Notes: generated by a model not told the origin, from the sequence alone. A DNA stretch of 64,000 nucleotides from Amoebidium appalachense (GCA_963693365.1 CAVNZM010000003.1:930001-994000); one strand, 5' to 3'; counted from the stretch's first letter, positions 22,983 to 32,906 are shown. Numbers and translations: made by a program.

Positions 22983-24721
22983 TTAAGCCTCCACCGTCAC
23001 CTCACGGGCACCGGACAGCACCAGCACGTTCTCGTGGTGCACGAAGGTGTCGAGGGTCAGGTCGTCCTGAACCGTGGGTTCCCCGACCCCGGCGGAGAAC
23101 TTTTCCATGTTCAGATGCAGCAGAATGGGGGTGGCGTCGGAGCTGGTGTCGAGCCCAGAGTACAGGTCACGGTCCCTCTCGAGGTCCAGGGGGATCATGA
23201 ACTGCTTGTCGGGCCAGGACGTGGAGTTGTACATGCAATCGGCCGTGACGTCACCCAAGAAGTAGAGGGCCTTAGCCAGCTCGGCCCATGCCTCGGCGCA
23301 GTTGTTCTTCGACACACGAATTTCGTCGAGGGGCTTCTGGTAGGGGCCTATCTTGATCTGGTAGCTCGTTATGTTGCTGCGTTCCGACCTAAACGACTCG
23401 TAGCCGGCTTGGGCCCACGTGTTGCCGTTACGAACGAGGGAGAGCAGGGACTTGACGTTTCTCCCCCGGAACGAAATGTGCAGGTCGGCAGGGCTGCCCC
23501 CCTTGACGTAGCTCTGGAAGTGGGTGAACGTGCTGTAGGGAATGTACACGTTCTTCTCCATCAAGGCCTTTTCGAAGCCGGCCGTGTAGACGGCGTTCCA
23601 CTCGATGATTTCGCAGTGGAGGACGGGGTTGATGATCTCGTAGGCGACGTCCTTGAGCCAATTCTCGTTCTCGGTGGGCACGTACAACACTTGGTTTGCC
23701 TCACCCAACGACAGCTCGATCTGCACCTCCCCCATGTACGACAGCGGGAGGTACCGGCCGGACCGCATGAGGCCGAGCTTGAGCTGGTGAATGTAGGTGA
23801 AACCGTCGGTGGCGTCGATTTGGGCCTGGATGTTGGCCTGGTGGGGAGGCCACTTGGCGGCGCGGGCGGTGTAGTCGAGGAAGCGGTCGGCAGGAATGCC
23901 GTCCTTGCCCGGCAGCTTGTCGCATCGGGGGCAAACAGGGCCTCGTCGGGCAAGGGGTCCGTCCCCCTCGCCTTCTCGATGCCAAAGAGCTTTTTGAGGG
24001 GGTCGGGGTTGAAGCACGAGTACTGGGCGGCCGTGGTGGTGTTCCACTTGTCCGCATACTCCCAGTCGGCGTCCTGCGGGCTGTACGTCCCGTGCATGCG
24101 GCCGGCGGGGCTGTTGCCGTAGTCGGCCGACGACAGGAACCGTTCCAGGTTGATCATCAGGTGGTTGTAGCCTGAAATGTCCTCGACGGTGGTGCCGTTG
24201 ATGGACACACGGGCCCGTTCAAACGGTGCGGCCGAGGAGCAGAGGTGGCCCCCCATCATGGCCATCCCCTCCAGGTTGCGGACCTTGAGGGGGAAAATGT
24301 CGGTTGCCACCGCGTTGTTGTTGAGGGTGTTGCTGGCCAACGTCTCGCTCTGGGGCACGGTGGTGCCCTCGTAGTCCCTTATGGTGGTGTCGATCTCGAG
24401 GGGGTGGGCCAGCTGACCGGGGAGGGGGAACCTGCGCAGCCTCTCCACCTTCACGCCCACGTACTCGGGGGCGTTGGGCACGTTGGCCTTGAACTGGAAC
24501 GTCATGTAGGAGTTGAGACAGTCCAGGAAGCCCACGGCCGGCAGGGAGAACCGAATCACGTGCTGCCCCTTTGAGCTGTACGTCGAGCCGGTCACCGGGT
24601 AGGTCTTGACCGTCGACCGGCGGTTGATGTGGCTGAGCTCCACGGGCGAGTACGTGCCGGCGTCCGTCAGCTTGTGGTAGGCCATGTTGAGGGGCACGGA
24701 GGCGTCGTAGGGGGCTGCCAT
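22983..24721 (-). pseudogene. MCP: Major capsid protein, Polinton double-jelly-roll type, with one frameshift
   Basis: About 580 residues when both frames are counted. The ATG at 24721 (M-A-A-P-Y-D-A-S) is chosen because it lies 13 bases after the ATPase stop; an upstream ATG would overlap that gene. The first frame runs from 24721 to about 23930 and the second from about 23930 to 22983. The switch is next to a G5 run at 23927-23931, so a one-base indel is likely. Polinton capsid features include an N-terminal Y-(x)-S-P-V-E-L segment, many beta-strand-like stretches in two halves, and lack of Cys clusters. The product would form the pseudo-hexameric capsomers. Both halves are otherwise free of stops. 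Confidence 0.8.
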
Positions 24722-24734
24722 GTTGGTGGTGTGT

Positions 24735-25538
24735 TTACCTATGCCGTACATTTTTTTCGCCGTCACTGTCGCCGCCACCGTCGGACCCCGGGGACCCCAC
24801 CACCACCTCCTGTTCGAAATTTCGAAACATCCGCCCCTCGTTCAAGCGGATAAAGAGGAAGTCGTGCTTGCCCCGGTAGACCGTGTCCATCAATTCGAAA
24901 AATTGGGGGGTCTCGAGGGCGGGCAGGAACTCGTCCCGCAACACCTTGAGCTCGGTGTTGTTGGTGTTCTTGAAGTAGGCCAAGGCGTCAGCCTGGCTGC
25001 GCAGCTCGAGGGGTATCTTGTTGAGCTTCTGCCCGACCATCATCACCGACACACCAATGTGTCGGCGGTTCTGCGCCATGCGCACAAACTCGCGCAGGTT
25101 GCCCGACTTGCGAAAAATGTGGGACATGTCATCAAACACCAGCAGCATGCGGTAGTTGGGGTTAACCTTCTTGTGCTGAAGCGACAGCTTGAGAATCTCG
25201 GGGAGGAACGACACGTCCTGGTGCAGGCGGGCCTTGGGGATTTTCAGGGCCGTGCCCAGGGTGTGCATGCTCGGGCTGAAAATGTACACGCGGTCAAACA
25301 GTTTATTGTAGAACTGACCCTCCCGGGCAATCAAGTTGACGAGCAGGTTGGACTTGCCGGACCCGGGCTGGCCAATGAGCAGGAAGAAGAACACGTTGTC
25401 CATCAACGGGTAGGGCACCCTCAGCTTGGTGTCGCACGTCATTGGTATGTGCTCCACCGAGAGGGGTGCGGGCAGGGGCTTGACGGCAATGGGCGGGGGC
25501 GGGTGCATGATGGTGTCACTCTCACCCAACAGGCCCAT
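24735..25538 (-). CDS. A32/FtsK-HerA type genome-packaging ATPase
   Basis: 267 residues from ATG 25538. Walker A is G-Q-P-G-S-G-K-S (residues 56-63), and Walker B is L-L-V-F-D-D (132-137). A downstream Q-N-R-R-H-I-G-V segment followed by a Gln motif is characteristic of the A32 packaging ATPases of Polintons, virophages and poxviruses. It would pump the genome into preformed capsids. It precedes the major capsid gene by 13 bases and follows the small Cys-rich gene by four, a conserved morphogenesis block. The C-terminus is Gly/Asp/Ser-rich. The frame is intact. Confidence 0.9.
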   Translation of the reverse strand: MGLLGESDTIMHPPPPIAVKPLPAPLSVEHIPMTCDTKLRVPYPLMDNVFFFLLIGQPGSGKSNLLVNLIAREGQFYNKLFDRVYIFSPSMHTLGTALKIPKARLHQDVSFLPEILKLSLQHKKVNPNYRMLLVFDDMSHIFRKSGNLREFVRMAQNRRHIGVSVMMVGQKLNKIPLELRSQADALAYFKNTNNTELKVLRDEFLPALETPQFFELMDTVYRGKHDFLFIRLNEGRMFRNFEQEVVVGSPGSDGGGDSDGEKNVRHR

Positions 25539-25542
25539 AAAA

Positions 25543-25783
25543 TTAGTGCCTGCAGCCGTCCATTTGCACGTTGTAGACCGTGAAGTCGTCCAGGCACTTG
25601 AAGCTGCAGAGGTACATGGGCTCGTCACCCAGCCACGTCATGACGCACCCACAGTCAAAGTCGTAGCCCGGTCCCTCCTCCTGTGTCGCGCACTTGAACA
25701 CTGCAGTGCCCACAGTAGTCGCACGCGTGCTGCCATGGTTCGGCGTCCGTGTCGGATGCCGCCTTGGTTGTCGGGTTGGCCAT
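25543..25783 (-). pseudogene. Small Cys-rich zinc-finger-like protein, one frameshift
   Basis: ATG 25783 opens a frame with C-D-Y-C-G-H-C; a second frame continues with F-K-C, D-C-G-C and C-S-F-K-C-L-D-D-F before the stop at 25543. The last motif resembles FCS/MYM-type zinc fingers. The two frames differ by one base somewhere in 25675-25725. The region is 241 bases, one more than a multiple of three, which fits a one-base indel. An alternative single-frame ORF starts at 25878, but its start would lie on the far side of the divergent promoter. About 80 residues; function unknown, possibly nucleic-acid binding. Confidence 0.5.
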
Positions 25784-25808
25784 GTCGGTTGCCGTGTCTG
25801 TAATACGG

Positions 25809-25859
25809 CACACATTTTTTGGACGTTGGCACCGTCCAACGTCGGTAAAAAAATGTGTG
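25809..25859. promoter_or_regulatory. Palindromic divergent promoter
   Basis: An imperfect hairpin: a left arm beginning CACACATTTTTT and a right arm ending AAAAAAATGTGTG, with inner GACGTTGG/CCAACGTC arms around CACCGT. Each arm supplies an A-rich TATA-like tract (plus strand 25844-25855; minus strand 25809-25822). The flanking starts are at similar distances: ATG 25877 rightward and ATG 25783 leftward. Confidence 0.55.
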
Positions 25860-25876
25860 CGTACTGGTAACCAACC

Positions 25877-26485
25877 ATGTCGGCCGAAGACAACCAAATC
25901 GAGCGCGTGTCTGACGGCGAAGTCCACCAACCCGTGTCCAACGGCGCCACCGGCATGGGTGTGGAGCCCATGGTGTTGGACGCCGGCCACGTGGCCAAGG
26001 CGAGACGGCAGCCCACGGCCCGGCAGCTGGAGGCCCTGGAGAAAGGCCGGAGCACCAGGGTGGAACGCATGCGGCGAAACAAGGACTACATCCGTGAACT
26101 CGAGCAGAAGCTGCAGGTGCTGGAGACCCGCCCGCCCGGCCCCCCGCCGGCAAAAGCAGAAGCACCGGCACAACCCCCAAAAGCACCCCGGCCAAGGCAG
26201 AAGAAGGCACCACGGAAGCCCATGACGAGGGTGGCGTTCGAGGAAGGGGACAGCGATGGTGGCTATGACGACTCGGACCCGCACAGCAACCCCTACTACC
26301 AGTACTACATGCCCCCGCCGGTACCACACCCCATGGGTGCACCGGGCGGGTACGCACCTCCACAGACACGCCACAGTGCCCCCCACACGGGCATGGGCTA
26401 CGGCCCGTACCACCCTCCTGCAGCAGCAGCACCCCCTCCCCAGCGCAGCTACAGCGACCACATCGCCAGCCTCATTTCGTGGTGA
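25877..26485 (+). CDS. Unknown 202-aa protein with coiled coil and Pro/Tyr-rich tail
   Basis: Starts at ATG 25877. Residues about 45-85 form a charged helical segment beginning with a T-A-R-Q-L-E-A-L-E-K-G-R motif of a type often seen in Polinton and related virus proteins, followed by a Pro/Lys/Arg-rich linker with P-R-Q-K-K-A-P-R-K, an acidic patch and a Pro/Tyr/His-rich C-terminus ending L-I-S-W. It reads away from the divergent hairpin promoter, opposite to the morphogenesis block. No enzymatic motif; a virion or core protein is possible. Confidence 0.65.
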   Translation: MSAEDNQIERVSDGEVHQPVSNGATGMGVEPMVLDAGHVAKARRQPTARQLEALEKGRSTRVERMRRNKDYIRELEQKLQVLETRPPGPPPAKAEAPAQPPKAPRPRQKKAPRKPMTRVAFEEGDSDGGYDDSDPHSNPYYQYYMPPPVPHPMGAPGGYAPPQTRHSAPHTGMGYGPYHPPAAAAPPPQRSYSDHIASLISW

Positions 26486-26505
26486 CGTAGGAAGGAAAAA
26501 TTCGT

Positions 26506-26832
26506 GTGCCCCCACTAGTAGCAAGCTACCGGTGCACGGCCATTGCTACCCCTAGGAGCACGAAAAACCTGCCGTCGGCGTACTCGTCGCCGTTTACGTT
26601 CGACGACTACCTCGAGTTCTACATACGCCACGGCACGGACAAACAGTTCGACCCGGCCGACAAGGCCGGGAAGAAGCCCGAAAACAAAATCGAAAAAAAA
26701 TTCCTGAGGTTGAAGAAGAGGGTGCCGGTCGACCGGCAGGAGGAGCTGAGGAAGGTGCTGGAATACGAGGCCGAGCTCGACGCCCGCATGCTGGCCCACA
26801 TACAGAAGCAGGAGGGGGAGACCAACATCTAA
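26506..26832 (+). CDS. Unknown basic helical protein (up to 108 aa), start unclear
   Basis: A convincing coding stretch with F-D-D-Y-L-E-F-Y-I-R-H-G and a long charged helix (K-K-F-L-R-L-K-K-R onward). No ATG lies between the preceding stop (26483-26485) and the conserved-looking part. Options are a non-ATG start (GTG 26506), a lost start codon, or splicing to an upstream exon: a CCCCTAG acceptor-like site lies at about 26547-26553. The TAA stop overlaps the stop of the convergent gene by two bases. Confidence 0.5.
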   Translation: MPPLVASYRCTAIATPRSTKNLPSAYSSPFTFDDYLEFYIRHGTDKQFDPADKAGKKPENKIEKKFLRLKKRVPVDRQEELRKVLEYEAELDARMLAHIQKQEGETNI

Positions 26833-27074
26833 AAATAGGACCGGCCACCGCCCGACCGACCGGCCCGGAAAGACCTCTGCAGGTAGTTGATGTTGCTGCC
26901 GGCGTAGGCAATGCCCTGGGCGGCACGACCAATGTCCATGACCGTCCGGAACCTGTCCCAGGCCTCGTTGGGGTGGACGATGACGGTGTGGCTGCGTGGT
27001 GTGGCCGTGCGGTCCGGCAGTGCCGGCCGCCAGTACTCGGAGTCGTTGACGTACCCCACCCCTCGAAAATCCAT
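26829..27074 (-). CDS. Small unknown protein (81 aa)
   Basis: Leftward gene from ATG 27074, with an AT-rich TATATTTT tract on its strand at 27111-27118. The sequence starts M-D-F-R-G-V-G-Y and ends in a Gly/Arg/Ser-rich tail (S-G-G-G-R-S-Y-F). The centre is helical. Its stop codon (26829-26831) overlaps the stop of the facing gene. Unrecognised; likely a small virion component. Confidence 0.55.
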   Translation of the reverse strand: MDFRGVGYVNDSEYWRPALPDRTATPRSHTVIVHPNEAWDRFRTVMDIGRAAQGIAYAGSNINYLQRSFRAGRSGGGRSYF

Positions 27075-27130
27075 GCTTGTTTGTAAGGCTCCCGTTAACC
27101 GTTGTATGTCAAAATATAGCCACCGTGACG

Positions 27131-28207
27131 CTAGCCGAACCGTTGGGGTTTGGCCATGGGCCGGATCGCCGTGACCCCCGTGGGGCTTGGGATTCGCCGG
27201 AGGCACAATAAAACCGTCATGTCCCCCCTCAGCCCCACCACGTCCCCGTAGCAGCTGACCAGCTTGATGCTGAGCGAGTTGATGTGCGTGCTGACGTCCA
27301 GAGGCAGCTCGACGACGGCCCCTTTGTCAAAGAGGGGGAGGGCGTACTGCGGGAAGGTGGGTATGACGGCCAGAATGTCCTTGCTCGGATAGGACGACTG
27401 GAACTTGACGTCGGCGTTGGCCACGCTCACCGACGACTCCGAATTCACCCCGTGCAGCTCAAGGAAAAAGTGGCTGGGGAATGCCGGTATGTTGGGGGCC
27501 ATGACCTCTCCCTCTGCCTTGGAGGCGGCCAGCTGGCCGTCGAGGGGCATGCCGGCCGCTGCAGCCATGACCGGGCTGTCGAACCACATGACCACCCGGT
27601 AAAACTCGTTCGCATTGAACAGCGTGATGCGGCTGGCTACTTGGTGACACCCCACCCCCAACGTGTCCACGTCGTTCACAATCTCGTCCTTGATGGCGTC
27701 GGGTAGATTCGGGTGGTAGACTTCCTTCAAGGCGTAGTTCAACCAGGCAGCCACGAGCGTGCCCACAATGTTCTCGTCGTCTAGTTCAGAGTCATCCGCG
27801 CACAGTTTCCTGGACCCACGGCCGACGTACTCCCCCCTAGGGTCCACCCCAAACTCGTACAGGGGTATCTGCTTGAAGGTCGACAACGACGATTCCGGCA
27901 CGTCCGCAGGGAGGGGCTCCAGGGGTATGCGTCTGTGCTCCATGCTGGGCCCCCACCCGCCCGGGGAGCCGGGGCCGACCGGCCGCAGGGCAATGTTGAC
28001 GTAGCACTTGTCACGAGGGAAGGGGTAGTAGAAGGTGTTGGCCGACGTCATGGTGCTCACCCAACGGGCACCCAACGACGTGTTCTGCATGAACCCGATG
28101 GGCGGTGAGAGCATGGCCTTCATCTGCACAGGTGCAGGCTCCTGCTGGCCCTGCACAAAGTCACCGACGTGCTGCATGACAACCAGGTGTGTGGGTGCGT
28201 GGTCCAT
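27131..28207 (-). CDS. Penton-like minor capsid protein candidate
   Basis: 358 residues from ATG 28207. The C-terminal third has the alternating hydrophobic pattern of a jelly roll, ending in a segment I-N-S-L-S-I-K-L-V followed by G-D-M-T-V-L-L-C-L-R-R, a closing pattern seen in Polinton/virophage minor capsid (penton) proteins. It lies back to back with the fibre gene, 58 bases between start codons, which fits a vertex complex of penton plus fibre. An upstream GTG start (28315) would run into the fibre gene and is rejected. No other penton candidate was found in the window. Confidence 0.6.
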   Translation of the reverse strand: MDHAPTHLVVMQHVGDFVQGQQEPAPVQMKAMLSPPIGFMQNTSLGARWVSTMTSANTFYYPFPRDKCYVNIALRPVGPGSPGGWGPSMEHRRIPLEPLPADVPESSLSTFKQIPLYEFGVDPRGEYVGRGSRKLCADDSELDDENIVGTLVAAWLNYALKEVYHPNLPDAIKDEIVNDVDTLGVGCHQVASRITLFNANEFYRVVMWFDSPVMAAAAGMPLDGQLAASKAEGEVMAPNIPAFPSHFFLELHGVNSESSVSVANADVKFQSSYPSKDILAVIPTFPQYALPLFDKGAVVELPLDVSTHINSLSIKLVSCYGDVVGLRGDMTVLLCLRRIPSPTGVTAIRPMAKPQRFG

Positions 28208-28789
28208 GGTGGTGGTTGTTACGTAATGAGGTACAAAAAATCGCCGTGTAACAGTAACGTGCAACATGCCGAGCACAACCGACTGGACCGTGGCCACCGG
28301 GCTGGCCCTCGCCAACCGGCGCAGAAACGGCTACTACTTGGGGCTCCTGCCCGACAACGCCGCCCACGACCACGACGCATACGAGCTGACGTTGCCCACC
28401 ACCCGGCCGGCCACCGACTCGTACGTGGCGTGCGGTGCAGACGGCGTGCTCTCGTTTGTGGCTGCCGCCGACGTGCCCACGGACATGACGGTCAAGAACC
28501 TGGAGGCCAGGGTGGTGGCAGTGGAGGGGGTCAACACCACCCAGGACACCGACATTGCCAGTCTCAAAACCACCACGGGAGGCCTGGACACACGGCTGAC
28601 GGCGGTGGAGACGAAAGCCACGAGTGCCCTCGACACGGCCAACGGTGCGGTGACGATCAACACCGCCCAGACAAACGACATTGCCGGCCTCAAAACCACC
28701 ACAGGAAGTCTGGACACACGGCTGACGGCAGTGGAGACAGAAGCCACGAGTGCCCTCAACACGGCCAACGGTGCAGTGACGGTCAACAC

Positions 28790-29180
28790 TGTTGGAGTGC
28801 AGACTTACGCTCACTCCACAATATGTGTATGTTAGCTTTACAATTGGTTCCGTGTACACAGACACACGCTGACACTCGATCACCACATGCACATCTGCAT
28901 AGTTGAGGAATGTTGCCAATTGTGTTTTGACTGCAAACGATTGGTTCACTGGTCCCAGAGATCTCTAAATGAAAGTAACCAATCCGATTAGCGCCTGGCA
29001 TCCGGATTACATTCCAGACTGCTGCCCCACGGGTATATAAGCCACGTCTCTGCCAGGTGCAGAAATGGAGTTCAGTCATGGAGTTCAGTCATGGAGTTAA
29101 CACACTGAAAGCAGTAAAAAACGGGTCAGCGCCCAAGCGCGCCACGACGACCCTAGTCACAGCGGACTCTACTTCCAACA
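28790..29180 (+). repeat. 5' LTR of the TRIM element
   Basis: 391 bp, TG...CA ends with short inverted termini TGTTGGA/TCCAACA. A TATATAA box lies at 29034-29040. It differs from the 3' LTR at about four positions, for example CCGG versus CCAG near 29691. Confidence 0.93.
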
Positions 29181-29482
29181 GGGTTATGGGCCCAGACACG
29201 ACACCGCGGCCTCTAACTTCACGTCCCCTACGACGCCTTGAACGGAGGAGCCAGAAACCGACTTCTAGGCTGTACCCTACACCCGCGAGCGTATTTCCGT
29301 GAAGTAGAGACTTTCGCTTCCACAAACTCCATCCGCAGCAGCCTGCGACATCAACGTCAAGTATTCCACTTCATTGGCGGGGCACGCACCACAGTGGAAT
29401 GCACACCCCGGTCTACCCTGCAAGCAGCCACACTCACTCTCTCTTCTCTAGTGGTGTGTACACTTCTCCAATTGGGTAGGGG

Positions 29483-29873
29483 TGTTGGAGTGCAGACTTA
29501 CGCTCACTCCACAATATGTGTATGTTAGCTTTACAATTGGTTCCGTGTACACAGACACACGCTGACACTCGATCACCACATGCACATCTGCATAGTTGAG
29601 GAATGTTGCCAATTGTGTTTTGACTGCAAACGATTGGTTCACTGGTCCCAGAGATCTCTAAATGAAAGTAACCAATCCGATTAGCGCCTGGCATCCAGAT
29701 TACATTCCAGACTGCTGCCCCACGGGTATATAAGCCACGTCTCTGCCAGGTGCAGACATGGAGTTAAGTAATGGAGTTCAGTCATGGAGTTAACACACTG
29801 AAAGCAGTAAAAAACGGGTCAGCGCCCAAGCGCGCCACGACGACCCTAGTCACAGCGGACTCTACTTCCAACA
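29483..29873 (+). repeat. 3' LTR of the TRIM element
   Basis: 391 bp, about 99% identical to 28790-29180. It is preceded by the purine tract and followed by the AACAC target duplication. Confidence 0.93.
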
Positions 29874-30896
29874 AACACCGCCCAGACAAACGACATTGCC
29901 GGGCTCAAAAATACCACAGGGTCCCTCGACACCCGGCTGACGGCCGTGGAGGTGAAAGCCACCAATGCCCTCAACACGGCCAACGGTGCAGTGACGGTCA
30001 ACACCACGCAGACAAACGACATTGCCGGCCTCAAAAATACCACAGGGTCCCTCGACGCCCGGCTGACGGCCGTGGAGGTGAAAGCCACCAATGCCCTCAA
30101 CACGGCCAACGGTGCAGTGACGGTCAACACGACACAGAACACGGACATTGCTAGTCTGAAGAGTAGTAGCACGACACTTGGCCTCGACGTCAACCGGCTC
30201 AACACGCTCGTCGGTCTCCACGACACGGCCGTGGCTACCCTGACCACAGACATGGGTGCCATCAAACCCCGTATGCCGCCGGCCGGCGAGGGCATGCTGC
30301 TCAGCGACACGTACGGGAGCCGGCGCACGGGCCCGGCCTACCTGACGGTGAAAGTACACCACGCGGCCGCCCAGGGGTGGAACGTTGCCGGAAAGGCTGC
30401 ATGGGAGGACACGATCAGCATATACAGGTCAACATACGAGCCAGTCATTAAACCCCAGTGTATATCATCGCCGGGGGCCGAACTCATAGTGATTGTCTAC
30501 TTCTGGACACTAGGGACCAACGGTGTACGCAAGTATGTCACCCACGTGGGCTCCCTACCCATGTCGTGCGTGTCCACGTGGGACATAAACAACATCTACC
30601 CGTTTGCGCTAGGCTCCGGCATGTTGGAGGGGGCCATTGTTCCCACAGGGGATGACTTTCGGTTCAAGCTCAAGGTAAGGCTGACAAAGCTCTTCCAGAC
30701 CGACACAGAGAGCTATGCAAGCGTTGCCGGCTACAACAACTTTGACGTGCTGGTGTTGGCAAAGTACCCACGGTTTACCGACTACAAGGACAAGGCCAGC
30801 ATTCCCCGCACCAACATAGTCACCCACCCTCCCACCTTCTATGCAGACCTTGAATGGGGGACGCAAAATTATTTCTAACACACTAGTAAACCCACC

Positions 30897-32904
30897 ATGA
30901 GCGCTTTAGCGTGGCACGTTGCCCAGGGGCTCTCCCTGGTGGGCCCGAAGAGCGCAGACTACTACGTCGGCATCCGACCCGATCCGAGCGGGCACGGGCA
31001 CGACAGCTACGTCCTCGAGCTGCCCAAAAGCCTCCCCCGAGCGGGGCCTGCCTTCTTGAAGGTGGACGAGGTGGGGGCCGGTACCTTCATGCCCGTGGCG
31101 GAGGTGACCGACCGGCTGGACGACCTGGAGAGGAGGGTGGTGCTGTTGGAAAAGGGCATGGTCAAGAACTGGGACGAGCACACCGTCTACGACACCATGA
31201 AGGAAACCTTGGACACTATAGTTAAGGTGCTGTGGGGGGACGACAAGGAGAACTTTGAAGACAACATTGTACGTCGCCTGCTCAGACTGGAGGGGCTGAC
31301 CCCCGACCCCATCTTCCCCTACTCCATGTGGGTCCGGCCAAACTTTTTGTTTTCCGACGGGTGGACGTCGGTGCGTACCATAAACAGACAGATCAAGACA
31401 GCCCTGCCCGAACGCCCCGACTTCCCCAAGTTCCCCATGATAAGCAGCCCAGACACCCCACACAGCATGGGCACCCCCCTCTTTTTTGGGAGCTGGGACG
31501 AGGAGAGACAGACCATCACGTTCCAGACCCACCACTACCCCATGTCTGCACAAACCGCATGCTTCAAGTTCGACCATGTCGGCATAAACGGGCAAGACAA
31601 GGACGACGGCCACACGTACACCAACTTCTACGAAAACGAAACGGACGAGGCAAGACACGCCACCCTTTGGCCCTACACCCCAACGATGGAGACCGTCATA
31701 TCATCAAACACGTACCCCCTCAACAACAACTACGCCTACAACAAGAAGGGCATCAGCAGGGTCTTACCGTTCATGACGTACGACATAGTCATGGGCACCG
31801 TGCCCCGGGGGGAGCCGCTGCAGCAGCACATTGCCGGCAAGCTCACCGCCAACCTAGACAGCAGCCAGCTGTACGAGCTCAACCAGGTCGTCGTCGAGAA
31901 GGCCGAGTACCTGCACGACGTGCCCATCATCAACACAGAGATTGACCACACGGACCTGCACGACACCAACAACGACTGGCACATGGACCACATCAACGAG
32001 GACAACCCCGACCTGCCCGGGGGCGGAAAGTTCCCCTACGACGACAAGGTTCTCACAAACTGGATAAAGAGCAGGGTGTGGGCACAGGAGCAAGAGACCA
32101 TATCGGGCACAACCAAGACACGGTACTTCAGGCCGGGCCTCCTGCACTTCTCCAACAGGGGCCCCAACGACTACACCACCACACGCATGGGCTACGTGAA
32201 ACTTGACCACAAGGTCCACTGCAAGTTTCCCAGTGTCATGTTTCAATACGAAACCACCGTCAGCGCCGTCGGTGATTTGGGGGGGACCAACAAGAGCGTG
32301 TATTCGGGCCCCAAAGGGTCACTACCCCACCCGGAAATGGAGCTCACGTACAGGGTGACAAGCCGGGTGCTACGTCTAAACTACAACGAAGCCGTTTCCC
32401 CCCGACCCCTGGGACGAGGTGGACCAGCTATGGGAACCGGTGGGCTCGGCCCTCAAACAGTACCTCAACACCATACGTGCACACATGCCCAACGGAAAGG
32501 TGCCACAGAGCATGCAGGAAAACGACCTGTGGTTTATGGTGAGGCCGAGGGAGATCAACTTTGTGCCCGTGCTAAGAGACTTCGTCGAAGAGGAAACGTT
32601 CAAACCAAGCCCGTTGGACATTGTGGAGAGTGTGATGGACTTGATGGGGGTCATACCTGTGGTCGGCGATGCCGTGTCTGCCGTGGGCAAGGGGGCATGC
32701 AAACTCGCACAGAGGTACGGAGGTAAGCTAGGCACGGGCATTGGCAAGATGGGCAAGAGGAAGGCACGCCGGGCCGCCACCGACTACGACAACTACGCCG
32801 CCGAGCTCGAGGCCTGGAAGAACAACCAGGGTAAGTACGGGCCCGACCACAACGTCGTGGATGTGGGTGACTGGGACAACGGGCCAAAATGGACCATGCC
32901 CTAA
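30897..32904 (+). pseudogene. Large virion-type protein with fibre-like N-terminal module, one frameshift
   Basis: About 668 residues across two frames: 30897 to about 32400, then to 32904. The switch is at a C6 run (32398-32403), so a one-base indel is probable. The N-terminus repeats the fibre's module (Y-Y-V-G-I-R-P...H-D-S-Y-V-L-E-L-P), followed by a short helical coil and a large beta-rich region. The C-terminal part has a hydrophobic Gly/Val-rich stretch (G-V-I-P-V-V-G-D-A-V-S-A-V-G) followed by basic residues, reminiscent of a membrane-active segment. It starts 18 bases after the fibre stop, suggesting co-regulation and a shared place at the capsid vertex. Family otherwise unknown. Confidence 0.6.
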
Positions 32905-32906
32905 AA

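Larger units (their letters stand above)
28790..29873 (+). mobile_element. TRIM-type miniature LTR retrotransposon
   Basis: Two direct 391-bp LTRs, each starting TGTTGGAG and ending TTCCAACA, enclose 302 bp of non-coding DNA. The flanking 5-bp direct repeat AACAC (28785-28789 and 29874-29878) is perfect. A purine tract GGGTAGGGG lies directly before the 3' LTR. A possible primer-binding site begins with TGG at 29187, six bases after the 5' LTR. No gag or pol is present, so it would need enzymes from a related autonomous element. Confidence 0.93.
28266..30878 (+). pseudogene. Fibre-like attachment protein, split by a miniature LTR retrotransposon
   Basis: Part one is 28266-28789 and part two 29874-30878, in phase once the 1,084-bp insert and one AACAC copy are discounted. 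The N-terminal 65 residues form a module shared with the genes at 30897 and 33723. Next come about four 42-residue repeats (T-N-D-I-A-G-L-K...L-D-T-R-L-T-A-V-E) with heptad-like spacing, typical of trimeric coiled-coil shafts in viral fibres. A C-terminal globular domain of about 190 residues ends Q-N-Y-F. By analogy with adenovirus or reovirus fibres the head would bind a host receptor; the head itself is not recognised. The insertion truncates the protein after the second repeat. Confidence 0.75.

Noticed and set aside
22887-24122. 411-aa plus-strand frame opposite the major capsid gene
   Set aside because: Antisense shadow of the capsid gene; no domain or promoter.
25543-25878. Single-frame 111-aa ORF starting at the CATG shared with the 25877 gene
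   Set aside because: Its first third is not protein-like and would run through the hairpin promoter; a start at 25783 with one frame shift gives a better Cys pattern.
29100-29300. tRNA-like segment inside the TRIM element
   Set aside because: No cloverleaf or internal promoter boxes could be formed; only a possible primer-binding site.
28785-29878. Solo tandem duplication rather than a retrotransposon
   Set aside because: TG...CA ends, a purine tract, a perfect 5-bp target duplication and a TATA box identify paired LTRs.
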